A stretch of DNA of 47,097 nt from Chromatiaceae bacterium (GTDB taxonomy: Bacteria > Pseudomonadota > Gammaproteobacteria > Chromatiales > Chromatiaceae), in the NCBI GenBank assembly GCA_007693535.1, contig REDK01000132.1, positions 1-47,097 of the forward strand. Reading direction: 5' to 3'. Each line of letters opens with the position of its first letter. The stretch's first letter is position 1. Of the stretch, positions 28,845 to 39,455 are shown piece by piece. The position numbers were made by a program, and so were the translations under genes. The notes under the pieces were generated by a model. It was not told where the DNA came from, did not search any database, and saw nothing but the letters and a program-made list of their open reading frames with translations.

Positions 28845-29651
28845 GTGGCCCCGAATCTGGCCCTAAGTCCGACCCAGAACCCAGCCCAGAACCGGCCCCC
28901 AAACATGGCTCCCGAAGCGCCCACACCGGCGACCGCCGCGGATGACAACGAATACGAGCGCAACCAGCGCTATAACGCGCTCGTGGCTTGGCTGCATTCG
29001 CTACGCTATCGCCGGATCGTGCGCCTGTTCGCCGGCCTGGCCGCAGCAGCCGGTGAGCGCCCGCTACGGGTGGTGGAGATCGGGTGCGGCCACGGCAAGC
29101 TGTTTGCTGTCCTCAACCAGCGCTTCGCCATCGACTACACCGGTATCGAGCTGGAGGCCGACTATGTGGCCGCGGCGCACCGCCGCTATGGCGACGCACC
29201 CAATTTCACCCTGCTGCACGCATCGGCCACCAGGGTGCCGGAATGCTTTGCCGGCGCCGATGTCATCGTCGCGCTGGAGACCTTCGAGCACATCCCCGAG
29301 CACGAGGTGGTGCGGGTCATCGAGGCCATCGCTGCGGCACGCCCGCGCCTGTTGGTCTGCTCGGTGCCGGTCGAGATCGGCCCGGCCATCTGGCTCAAGA
29401 ACTTGGGCTCGCTGCTGACCGGCTATGTCCGGCATCGAGAGTACAGTTGGACGGAGACCTTCTGGGCCGGGCTCTATCAGCTCGACCGACTGCCACCTCA
29501 TGGCACCGGACACAAGGGATTCGACTGGCGCTGGTTGGCGCAGACCATCCGCCACAACCTGCAGATCCTGCGCCTGTACCGGCTGCCGGTGCCGGTGCTG
29601 CCGGCGGCGTTCGCGTTCTCCCTATTCTTCGTCGCCGCGCCCCGTGACTGA
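28845..29651 (+). CDS. Class I SAM-dependent methyltransferase
   Basis: The 268-residue protein carries motif I VVEIGCGHGKLFAVLNQRFA, an acidic motif II (YTGIELEADYV) and the VIVALETFEHIPEHEVVRV post-motif, followed by LLVCSVPVEIGPAIWLKN. The C-terminal segment is hydrophobic (VPVLPAAFAFSLFFVAA) and may rest on the membrane. The GTG start at 28845 lies 3 bases after ispG; the first 30 residues are Pro/Asn-rich and ATG 28905 is an equal candidate. It is probably co-transcribed with ispG. The acceptor is unknown; a lipid or isoprenoid is a guess from the neighbour only. Confidence 0.85.
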   Translation: MAPNLALSPTQNPAQNRPPNMAPEAPTPATAADDNEYERNQRYNALVAWLHSLRYRRIVRLFAGLAAAAGERPLRVVEIGCGHGKLFAVLNQRFAIDYTGIELEADYVAAAHRRYGDAPNFTLLHASATRVPECFAGADVIVALETFEHIPEHEVVRVIEAIAAARPRLLVCSVPVEIGPAIWLKNLGSLLTGYVRHREYSWTETFWAGLYQLDRLPPHGTGHKGFDWRWLAQTIRHNLQILRLYRLPVPVLPAAFAFSLFFVAAPRD

Positions 29652-29799
29652 GTAGGGTCGGCACCGGTCGGACCTGGCGCCGGTGTGCTGAACCAGGCAG
29701 CGGCATTGCTGGTCAATCCCGGCAGCGCCGGGCGCGGGCTGACCCGGCCTCTGCGCCCCCGCATCCGTTCGCAAGTCAACCGCATAGAGAGGTATCCAG

Positions 29800-30231
29800 A
29801 TGTCGATGTACAGGCGCCGCCGCGCACGCGGCTTCACCCTGGTAGAACTGCTGGTGGTGCTGGCCATCCTCGGCCTGCTCGCTGGGCTAGTGGGGCCGCA
29901 GGTGATGAACTTCCTGGGCAGCTCCAAGACCAAGACCGCCGCGCTGCAGATCAGCGACCTGGGGGCGGCGCTGGACCTGTACCGCATCGAGGTCGGCCGC
30001 TATCCCAGCACTGCCGAGGGGCTGCAAGCCTTGGTCGCCGATCCTGGCAATGCCCCCAATTGGAGCGGCCCCTATCTGCGCCGCGCCGAGGTCCCCAAGG
30101 ACCCCTGGGGCAACGATTACAACTATCGTGCCCCTGGCCAGCATGGCCCCTTCGATATCTGGTCCTACGGTGCCGATGGCCAGCCCGGCGGCGATGGCGA
30201 GAATCAGGACGTGACCAGTTGGTCCAGCTGA
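29800..30231 (+). CDS. gspG: Type II secretion major pseudopilin
   Basis: The 143-residue protein has a 10-residue basic leader (MSMYRRRRAR) and the prepilin site RG/FTLVELLVVLAILGLLAG; prepilin peptidase cuts after Gly. The mature domain holds VGRYPSTAEGLQALVADPG and the WGNDYNYRAPGQHGPFDIWS calcium-loop region that defines GspG. It polymerises into the piston-like pseudopilus of the type II secretion system. ATG 29800 is preceded by AGAGAGGTATCCAG, a good ribosome site. It is followed by gspH and gspI on the same strand. Confidence 0.97.
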   Translation: MSMYRRRRARGFTLVELLVVLAILGLLAGLVGPQVMNFLGSSKTKTAALQISDLGAALDLYRIEVGRYPSTAEGLQALVADPGNAPNWSGPYLRRAEVPKDPWGNDYNYRAPGQHGPFDIWSYGADGQPGGDGENQDVTSWSS

Positions 30232-30269
30232 GACCGGAAAAGCTCGGACCCGGCGAGCGGTATCGGCAC

Positions 30270-30716
30270 ATGCGGCGCGGTTTCACGCTGGTCGAATTGC
30301 TGGTGGTGCTGGCCATCGCTGGCCTGATGCTGGCCTTGACCCCGCCGCTGATCGGAGCTGCCCTCCCCGGGGTGGAACTCAAGGGCGCGGCCCGGCGCAC
30401 CGCCGCAGCGCTGCGCCTGACCCGGGAGATCGCCATCGCCGAGGGGCGCTCTGCGGCCTGGGTGCTGGATCTAACCGGTCGGCGCTATCATCTGGATGGC
30501 GATACCCGGGGCGGGCGGCTGCCGGCCGGGATCGAGCTGCAATTGACCGCCGCCGAAGCAGAACTGCAGAGCGAGACCCTGGGAGGCATCCGCTTCTTTC
30601 CGGACGGCAGTTCCACCGGTGGGCGGGTGGTGCTGCAGCGGGCCGGACGCGGCTATCAGGTGGGCGTCAACTGGCTGACCGGCCGAGTCTTGATCGCCGA
30701 CTGGCATGCCGACTGA
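30270..30716 (+). CDS. gspH: Type II secretion minor pseudopilin GspH
   Basis: The 148-residue protein has a minimal leader (MRRG) and the pilin helix FTLVELLVVLAIAGLMLAL, then a GspH-type domain: GAARRTAAALRLTREIAIAEG, RSAAWVLDLTGRRYHLDGD and GGIRFFPDGSSTGGRVVLQ. The FFPDGS-x-GG pattern is typical of GspH. It is a minor component near the pseudopilus tip. It starts 38 bases after gspG and overlaps gspI by 11 bases if gspI starts at 30706. Confidence 0.93.
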   Translation: MRRGFTLVELLVVLAIAGLMLALTPPLIGAALPGVELKGAARRTAAALRLTREIAIAEGRSAAWVLDLTGRRYHLDGDTRGGRLPAGIELQLTAAEAELQSETLGGIRFFPDGSSTGGRVVLQRAGRGYQVGVNWLTGRVLIADWHAD

Positions 30717-31197
30717 GATGGGCCGACTGGACCCTGCCAACGGCGGCCGCGCGCACCCGAACCTCGCCGATATCCGGATGCGTCGAGGCGCCCGGAGCGG
30801 CGCGGGCGCGCGGCGGCAGGCCGGCTTCTCGCTACTGGAGGTCCTGGTAGCCTTCGCCATCCTCGCCATCAGCTTAGGCGTGCTGCTGCAGATCTTCTCG
30901 CGCGCCATGTCGACCAGTGTCGTGACCGCGAACTACGCCCGCGCGGTGGCCCTCGCCGAGGCCAAGCTGGCAGCGGTTGGCGCCGAGGTTCCGCTGGAGG
31001 CCGGCGTCTGGAGCGGCGCGCCCGAGGACGATCTGGACTGGATCATCGCCATCGAACCCTATCAGCCCACCGGTTGGCCTGGTGACGATGGGGCGCTAGC
31101 CCTGTGGCAGGTCACCGCGGTCGCCTCCTGGCCCGATGGCAATGCCACCCGGCGGGTCAGGCTGCGTTCGCTGCGCCTGGGCGAGCCGCTGTTGTAA
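30706..31197 (+). CDS. gspI: Type II secretion minor pseudopilin GspI
   Basis: Up to 163 residues. The prepilin site RQAG/FSLLEVLVAFAILAISL fits GspI, followed by SVVTANYARAVALAEAKLAAVG. The C-terminal part has the family's Trp-rich strands (YQPTGWPGDDGALALWQVTAVASW). The long leader of about 39 residues makes the start uncertain: ATG 30718 directly after the gspH stop, or ATG 30778, would give more normal leaders. GspI forms the tip complex with GspJ and GspK, but neither follows here. Confidence 0.88.
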   Translation: MPTEMGRLDPANGGRAHPNLADIRMRRGARSGAGARRQAGFSLLEVLVAFAILAISLGVLLQIFSRAMSTSVVTANYARAVALAEAKLAAVGAEVPLEAGVWSGAPEDDLDWIIAIEPYQPTGWPGDDGALALWQVTAVASWPDGNATRRVRLRSLRLGEPLL

Positions 31198-31262
31198 GCT
31201 GCCGCCAGACGCTTGGGCTAGCGCCGCGCCACCTCCATCCGCCATTCTGCAACGCCATCGTC

Positions 31263-33179
31263 ATGCTCGAACTGAAAGACCTACGTCTGCGCCGCGGCCC
31301 GCGGCTGTTGCTCGACGGGGTCGGGTTGCGGGTCCACGCGGGGCATAAGGTGGGCGTAGTCGGCGCCAATGGCTGTGGCAAGTCCAGTCTGTTCGCGCTG
31401 ATCCAGGGCAGCTTGCCGGCCGATGGCGGTGAGTTGCTGGTACCGGCCGGGTGGCAGATCGCCCATGTCGCCCAGCACACCCCATCCGGGCCGCGCCCAG
31501 CGATCGATTTTGTCATCGACGGCGACCAGGAACTGCGTCGATTCCAGCAGGATCTAGCGGCCGCCGAGGCCGCCGATGACGGGCTGCGCCAGGCCGAATT
31601 GCACGGGTGCATCGAGGCCATCGGTGGCTACACCGCCGAGACCCGCGCCGTGCGGCTGCTGCACGGGCTCGGTTTCGCGGTCGGCGAGGAACGCCGGCCC
31701 ATTGATAGCTGGTCCGGCGGCTGGCGGATGCGCCTGGCCCTGGCCCGCGCGCTGATGTGCCGCTCCGACCTGCTGCTGCTCGACGAGCCCACCAACCATC
31801 TGGACCTGGACGCGGTGATCTGGCTGGAAGGCTGGCTGCGGGACTATCCCGGCACCCTGCTCCTGATCTCCCACGACCGCGACTTCCTCGACGCCGTCGT
31901 CGATCACATCTGCCACCTGGAACAGGGCCGTCTGCGTCTCTATCGTGGCGGCTATTCCTCCTTTGAACGCCAGCGCGCCGAACAACTTGCCCAACAGCAG
32001 AGCGCCTTCGAGCGCCAGCAACGGGAGATCGCCGCGGTGCGCGGCTTCATCGACCGCTTCCGGGCCAAGGCGACCAAGGCCCGGCAGGCGCAGAGTCGAC
32101 TCAAGGCCTTGGAACGGCTGGAACTGATCGCCCCGGCCCATGTCGATTCACCCTTTCACTTCACCTTTGCCGACCCGGGCGCTTGTCCCCATCCCCTGCT
32201 GCGGCTGGAGGGGGTCAGCGCCGGCTATGACGGGCAAGCGGTGGTCGAGGGGGTCAGGCTCAGCCTGAGCGCTGGCGAGCGCATTGCCCTGCTCGGCCCC
32301 AACGGGGCCGGCAAATCCACCCTGATCAAACTGCTAGCTGGGGCCATCGCCCCCCTCGGCGGAATCTGCACCCCGGCTCAGGGGCTGGCCATCGGTTACT
32401 TCGCTCAGCATCAGATGGACCAGTTGCGGGCGGATGACTCCCCGCTGACCCACCTGTTGCGACTCGATCCCCAGCAGACCGAACAGCGCCTGCGCGATTA
32501 TCTCGGTGGCTTCGGCTTCGGTGGGGACCTGGCCACCGTACCGGTCGCGCCCTTCTCCGGTGGCGAGAAGGCGCGCCTGGCGCTGGCCCTGATCATTTAT
32601 CAGCGCCCGCACCTGTTGCTACTCGACGAGCCCACCAACCATTTGGACTTGGAGATGCGCCACGCCCTGGCCGCAGCGCTGCAGGGATTCGCGGGAGCGC
32701 TGGTGCTGGTCTCCCACGACCGCCACCTGTTACGCATCACCTGCGACGACCTGCTGCTGGTGGATGGCGGTCGTGTCAGCCCCTTTCCGGGGACCCTGGA
32801 GGAGTACCCGGCCTGGCTCAGCGCCCGGCTCGCGGCCAGCGATACCGCCGCCGCGGACGCCGACGCCGGGCTGGCCACCGGTTCTGCGACCGCGCGCCGC
32901 GACCAGCGCCGCCTTGAGGCCGAACGGCGCACCCGCCTACAGCCCTTGCGCCGGCGCCTGGCCACCCTGGAGCAGCGGCTGGAGACCCTCACCGTTCGCC
33001 GCGACGCGCTGGTCGAGACCCTCGCATGCCCGGATCTCTATGCAGCAGACGCCAAGCCGCGCCTGCTGGCCCTGCTTGCCGACAAGCAGCAGGTCGATGC
33101 TGAACTGGCGACGGTGGAACAGGACTGGCTCAGCACCGGCGAGGCACTGGAACAGGGCCAGGCCGAGCCGGTGGGATGA
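31263..33179 (+). CDS. ABC-F family ATPase (YheS-like)
   Basis: The 638-residue protein has two ABC ATPase domains with no membrane part. Walker A motifs: GANGCGKSS (about 35) and GPNGAGKST. Walker B: LLLLDEPTNHLDLDAV and LLLLDEPTNHLDLEMR. Signature helices: SWSGGWRMRLALARAL and FSGGEKARLALAL. The basic linker between the domains (FIDRFRAKATKARQAQSRLKAL) is the P-site tRNA interaction motif, and a C-terminal coiled coil follows (RLEAERRTRLQPLRRRL). ABC-F proteins act on stalled ribosomes. It starts 66 bases after gspI, and the stop overlaps the next start (ATGA). Confidence 0.95.
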   Translation: MLELKDLRLRRGPRLLLDGVGLRVHAGHKVGVVGANGCGKSSLFALIQGSLPADGGELLVPAGWQIAHVAQHTPSGPRPAIDFVIDGDQELRRFQQDLAAAEAADDGLRQAELHGCIEAIGGYTAETRAVRLLHGLGFAVGEERRPIDSWSGGWRMRLALARALMCRSDLLLLDEPTNHLDLDAVIWLEGWLRDYPGTLLLISHDRDFLDAVVDHICHLEQGRLRLYRGGYSSFERQRAEQLAQQQSAFERQQREIAAVRGFIDRFRAKATKARQAQSRLKALERLELIAPAHVDSPFHFTFADPGACPHPLLRLEGVSAGYDGQAVVEGVRLSLSAGERIALLGPNGAGKSTLIKLLAGAIAPLGGICTPAQGLAIGYFAQHQMDQLRADDSPLTHLLRLDPQQTEQRLRDYLGGFGFGGDLATVPVAPFSGGEKARLALALIIYQRPHLLLLDEPTNHLDLEMRHALAAALQGFAGALVLVSHDRHLLRITCDDLLLVDGGRVSPFPGTLEEYPAWLSARLAASDTAAADADAGLATGSATARRDQRRLEAERRTRLQPLRRRLATLEQRLETLTVRRDALVETLACPDLYAADAKPRLLALLADKQQVDAELATVEQDWLSTGEALEQGQAEPVG

Positions 33180-33739
33180 GCACCCCGCGCCGCATCCAAG
33201 GGTTCAACGGACTGCGGCGGCCGCACCTGCCGCTGCGGCTATGGCTGCGGCTACCCGCCTCGCTGCACCAGGGGCTGCGGCGCATCGGGCTGCCGCTAGC
33301 CCTGCTGCTGGCAGTGTACCTGGTGCTACCGCTGGTGACCCTGTGGCGGCTCGACCGGGCCACCCTGCAAGGGCCGGACAGCGCCCTGGACCGGTTCGTA
33401 GACATCGAAGCGGTGCGGCTGGAGATCCTGCGGCGCCTGAACAAGGACGCCCACAGCCACATCGGCGAGGTCTCCGATCAGTTTGTCGACTGGATCATCC
33501 AGGCAGTGCGTCAGCCCGGCAATCAGCAACTGGAACGCTCGGTGACCCTACCCTGGCTGCGGGTGCTGTTGCTCTCGCGCGCCAGCAGCGACGGCGGCTT
33601 CCTGACCCGGATCAGCCAGATCGGTTTCGATTCCCCGACTGGGTTGCATGTGCGCATCGGGGCTGCCGACAACCAGCCGCTACACCTGCGCCTGCAGCCA
33701 ACCTGGCGCGGCTGGCAGGTCACCGCGGTGCACTATTGA
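33176..33739 (+). CDS. DUF2939 membrane-anchored protein
   Basis: The 187-residue protein has a basic N-terminus, one transmembrane helix (LPLALLLAVYLVLPLVTL) and a periplasmic part. DUF2939 landmarks: LQGPDSALDRFVDIEAVRLEI and SDQFVDWIIQAV, followed by a beta-rich end (IGFDSPTGLHVRIG). The function of this family is unknown. It overlaps the ABC-F stop by 4 bases (ATGA), so translation is coupled. Confidence 0.82.
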   Translation: MSTPRRIQGFNGLRRPHLPLRLWLRLPASLHQGLRRIGLPLALLLAVYLVLPLVTLWRLDRATLQGPDSALDRFVDIEAVRLEILRRLNKDAHSHIGEVSDQFVDWIIQAVRQPGNQQLERSVTLPWLRVLLLSRASSDGGFLTRISQIGFDSPTGLHVRIGAADNQPLHLRLQPTWRGWQVTAVHY

Positions 33740-34151
33740 GCGTCGTTGTAAGCCTCGTTGAGCCGTCGGGTGACGCGCACTTGCTCGAACCGCTTGCTTG
33801 GACCCGGACAAGCTGTTTCACTCCCGGTCCCGACCCCTTTGAAATGCCTGCCACCGCAGCCCGGGCGGCGGTCGCCGGCACCGAGCACAACGGGTTATCT
33901 TTAGCCGTCACCGGCCCCGCCTTGGGATCACCAAACAGCAGGGCTAGTCGGCAACGGAGACCGCACCCCACCGCGCCCGCGGCCCCACGACCGCGCTGCC
34001 GGATGGGCCCGGACTGGTCGAGTGCGGGCCGCTGACGATCAGCGCCGGCGCACCCGGCGCAGCCCACCACCGGGCGACCCGGCGCGGCAGCCCTGAGCGT
34101 CGCGCCGCCCCTTCATCACCAACTGACCTAAACATCCGCCAGGGGAAACCG
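33740..34151. other. Gene-free stretch before glycogen phosphorylase
   Basis: About 410 bases without a convincing gene. It should hold the glgP promoter, but no clear -35/-10 pair is seen. A ribosome site AGGGGAAACCG lies directly before the glgP ATG. Confidence 0.5.
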
Positions 34152-36665
<2,514 letters not shown>

Positions 36666-36849
36666 CACGGGCGCGTGAAGCAGCACGCCATCGACCGGGT
36701 GCCGCGGGATACCGGATGCGCCGCAGGGCAGCGGCGCCAGCCGGCCCCGGCGCCTGCCCGAGCGGGCAGCGACCCAGCCCCGGGTGCGGCGAGCGCGGGT
36801 CAGCGCCGGCTCGCGTCGCCGGCGTGGGCGCATAGAACAGGCCACTGGG

Positions 36850-37881
36850 ATGGCTGAGTCCAACCGGAAGCCAGAGGACCGGGAGCGAGACTGGGCACCG
36901 ACGCAGGATCGGGATCAGGCCACCGCCTTCTGGGTGATGGCGCCTGGCCGTGGTGCCCTGCGCACTGAGACGCTGGCGCCGCTGCAGGCCGGGGAAGTCG
37001 AGGTGCGCACCTGCTACACCGGCATCAGCCGCGGCACCGAAGGCCTGGTGTTTCGTGGCGAGGTCCCGCCCAGCCAATTCGACTGCATGCGCGCGCCGTT
37101 TCAGGCCGGCGAGTTCCCCGCGCCGGTGAAATACGGCTACATCAACGTCGGCCAGGTCGAGGCTGGCCCCGACGAGTTGCGCGGCCGCCTGGTGTTCTGC
37201 CTCTACCCCCACCAGACCCGGTATCGGGTGCCGGCAACGGCCGTCCATCCGCTGCCGCCTGCGGTCCCGGCCGCACGTGCCGTGCTGGCCGCGCACCTGG
37301 AGACGGCGCTCAATGGCCTGTGGGATGCGGCCCCACGGCTGGGCGATCGCATCGCCGTGATCGGCGCCGGCGCGGTGGGTTGCCTGAGCGCCTGGCTGGC
37401 GGCGCGCATCCCCGGCTGCCAGGTCGAGTTGATCGATACCAATCCCGACCGGGCCCATCTGGCCAGCGCGCTCGGGGTCAGGTTTTGCACCCCGGCCCAG
37501 GCCAGTGGCGACGCCGACCTGGTGATCCATGCCAGCGGTAATCCGGCCGGACTGGTCACCGCCCTGGCACTGGCAGGCTTCGAGGCCACGGTGCTAGAGC
37601 TGAGCTGGTTTGGCAGCCACGCCGTCGCGCTCCCGCTCGGCGAGGCCTTCCATCAGCGCCGCCTGCTGCTGCGCTCGTCCCAGGTGGGTAGCGTGGCCAG
37701 TGCCCAACGTCCGCGCTGGGACCAGCGTCGCCGTCTAAACCTAGCCCTGCACCTGCTGAGCGAACCGGCGCTAGAGATCCTGATCACCGGCGAGAGCGGC
37801 TTCACCGAGTTGCCGGCGCTGCTGGCCAAGCTAGCCCGTGCGCCCGACGATACCATCCTGCAACGGGTGCGCTACGAGTGA
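36850..37881 (+). CDS. Zinc-alcohol-dehydrogenase-like MDR protein without structural zinc Cys
   Basis: The 343-residue medium-chain dehydrogenase has an N-terminal GroES-like fold (EVRTCYTGISRGTEGLVFRG; FPAPVKYGYINVGQVE) and a Rossmann part with IAVIGAGAVGCLSAWLAARI and VELIDTNPDRAHLASALG. The usual four-Cys zinc lobe is absent, and the catalytic zinc Cys region (CYTGISRGTE) matches the subgroup typified by ISRGTE proteins rather than classical ADH. Its substrate is unknown. ATG 36850 begins MAESNRKPEDRERD; the longer frame from 36784 is Arg-rich. A different family member in a pterin or chlorophyll pathway is possible but not supported here. Confidence 0.8.
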   Translation: MAESNRKPEDRERDWAPTQDRDQATAFWVMAPGRGALRTETLAPLQAGEVEVRTCYTGISRGTEGLVFRGEVPPSQFDCMRAPFQAGEFPAPVKYGYINVGQVEAGPDELRGRLVFCLYPHQTRYRVPATAVHPLPPAVPAARAVLAAHLETALNGLWDAAPRLGDRIAVIGAGAVGCLSAWLAARIPGCQVELIDTNPDRAHLASALGVRFCTPAQASGDADLVIHASGNPAGLVTALALAGFEATVLELSWFGSHAVALPLGEAFHQRRLLLRSSQVGSVASAQRPRWDQRRRLNLALHLLSEPALEILITGESGFTELPALLAKLARAPDDTILQRVRYE

Positions 37882-38798
37882 GCCGGGGCCTGCACCACTG
37901 GGGCGAGTCGGGCCACCGCGGCCTTGGCGTCCCCGCGCCCACCGCAACGGGCAGCGCCCGCCAACCCCCGTCGACGCCCGATTGTGCACTGGGTTGTGCA
38001 CCCGGTTATGCAAATTGGCCCCACCCCTGGTAATCTGTGCTACCTTTCTCCATATCCACGCCAACGCGTTCGCGGTTCCGCCCCAGTCGTTCCGCCCTAA
38101 TGTCTGGTTGTGCCGCTTGGCCCGGGCCACCGCCCAGCCAGCCGCTCAGCCAACCGACCGGCTCCCGGCGGCCACCAAATCGAGAAGACGATCGGCATTC
38201 GCCTAGATCGTCCAGGCGAGCGCAAAACAGTATTGCACGGCCGCCCCCGGCCGACTGCTCGACCTGCCTGCAGGTCCTCGCAACCCGTCCCCTAATGCTT
38301 GAGTGGGAACTGCAATCGCGTGCAATCAGCGCGACCAAAACCTATCGACCGGTCCGGTTGGATGCGCCTTGAGCGTCATTCCCTCCTGCGACAGCCGGGG
38401 TCTATCACTGCCTGCCCGATGCCAGCAAGCATCCGCGCAGCTTCCAGCTCAATGGCTTGCCCGTCCGCCGACCGCCCCGCGCCGGCGGTGACCAGGGCCG
38501 GCTGGCCACCGCTCGGACCGGTGGAGATGCATTCCGGGGACCAGCGCCAACGGCAGCCAGGCCGTTGCGACCGGCCACGCCAGGATCTCGGCCCTGTAAC
38601 CAGTTTCGGGCTCGCGACCATCGCGGGCCCAACCACCAGCAGTTCCTTCCTTGCGACCTTTGCAGCGGCCCGTCGTCACCCTGATGGTGAGTCTGGCGAG
38701 GCCGTCATGCGCGACCGGTCGGATCCCGCGCAGCAGCCACCCATGGCAGTTCTGCGACGGCATCCACCGATGGATAGACCACCCAGACGAGGTAGTAG
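37882..38798. other. Gene-poor stretch of about 0.9 kb
   Basis: No recognisable gene is seen on either strand. Open frames of up to 167 codons are Arg/Pro/Ala-rich shadows or lack family features. Phased 12-bp repeats lie at 37982-38017. A frame after 38372 has a short balanced piece (VYHCLPDASKHPRSFQLNG) that may be a fragment of an old gene. Confidence 0.45.
37982..38017. repeat. Three 12-bp phased repeats (TTGTGCAC type)
   Basis: TTGTGCAC begins at 37982 and again at 37994; TTATGCAA begins at 38006. The period is exactly 12 bases. The units resemble degenerate DnaA boxes (TTWTNCACA) but each has at least one mismatch. They lie in the gene-poor stretch about 100 bases after the dehydrogenase. 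Confidence 0.6.
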
Positions 38799-39140
38799 AT
38801 GAGCGTCCGTATCAGTGGAGATTTGCTGGCGTTGGATAAGCGCCTGCAGCGGATGATCAAGACCCAGGCCGCGGCCATACAGAGCAGCATGCCCAGCCGG
38901 GACATCAGCATTCAGGCGAAGATCGCCGAAGAGTTCGACCAGCTGCACGGTCATCGCGTGCGTTGCGAGCTGGTTGCTACCTCCTCCGAACGGCAGCAGG
39001 TCATTGTCCGCGAGGCGCAGAAGCGGCCCGAGGAGGCAATCAAGGCCGCCTTCGCCGGGCTGAAGACCAAACTGCGGCGCCTGCGTATCCGCCGGCTGGT
39101 GCGCGTAGAAACGGCCGACCTGCGGGCCACCGGCACTTGA
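38799..39140 (+). CDS. Short HPF/RaiA-family ribosome-associated protein
   Basis: The 113-residue protein resembles the S30AE fold of hibernation factors: MSVRISGDLLALDKRLQRMI, DISIQAKIAEEFDQLHGHRV, the basic loop and IKAAFAGLKTKLRRLRIRR. It lacks a dimerising C-terminal domain, as in short HPF or RaiA. Such factors sit in the 30S decoding channel of idle ribosomes. ATG 38799 has GAGGTAG 4 bases upstream. Standard hpf follows rpoN; this one is alone, so it may be a divergent paralogue with another RNA target. Confidence 0.75.
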   Translation: MSVRISGDLLALDKRLQRMIKTQAAAIQSSMPSRDISIQAKIAEEFDQLHGHRVRCELVATSSERQQVIVREAQKRPEEAIKAAFAGLKTKLRRLRIRRLVRVETADLRATGT

Positions 39141-39455
39141 GGCCATCACCCGTGCCGGTCGCTGACCAGCGGCGCGGGGACGCCCGGGATCACCCCTGGT
39201 GGCCCTCACAGTCACGCGATCGCTGACCGGCCAACCGATCTGGACAGGCGCCTTGGCGCCCCTCGCCGTGGCTGGTATGTCGCACTAGTCGTCGAGCAGG
39301 TGCAGGCGGTCCTGGAGGCCGGTGCGGCGGGACCGCAACCGTAGCCACGCCGCGCATCTCCCTCCTGACGAGGACTCGCGCGTGGGGACGGCCAGCGCGC
39401 GTCCCCCGATTGCCGACCAGAACCGACCCGGTTCGCTGGCGGGCGTGCCGCCCCG
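39141..39455. other. Gene-free stretch between the HPF-like and SDR genes
   Basis: About 315 bases, downstream of both convergent genes. A short repeated word GGTCGCTGACC/GATCGCTGACC is present (about 39157 and 39217). No gene or strong terminator is seen. Confidence 0.45.

Noticed and set aside
32764-34035. 423-codon plus-strand frame overlapping the ABC-F and DUF2939 genes
   Set aside because: Ala/Arg/Pro-rich; the two real genes in the other frame have clear features.
37982-38017. Chromosomal origin based on the DnaA-like repeats
   Set aside because: Boxes are degenerate, there is no AT-rich unwinding element and no dnaA, dnaN or gidA nearby.
39157-39230. Inverted repeat as a strong terminator between the HPF-like and SDR genes
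   Set aside because: The repeated word is in direct orientation and no T tract follows.
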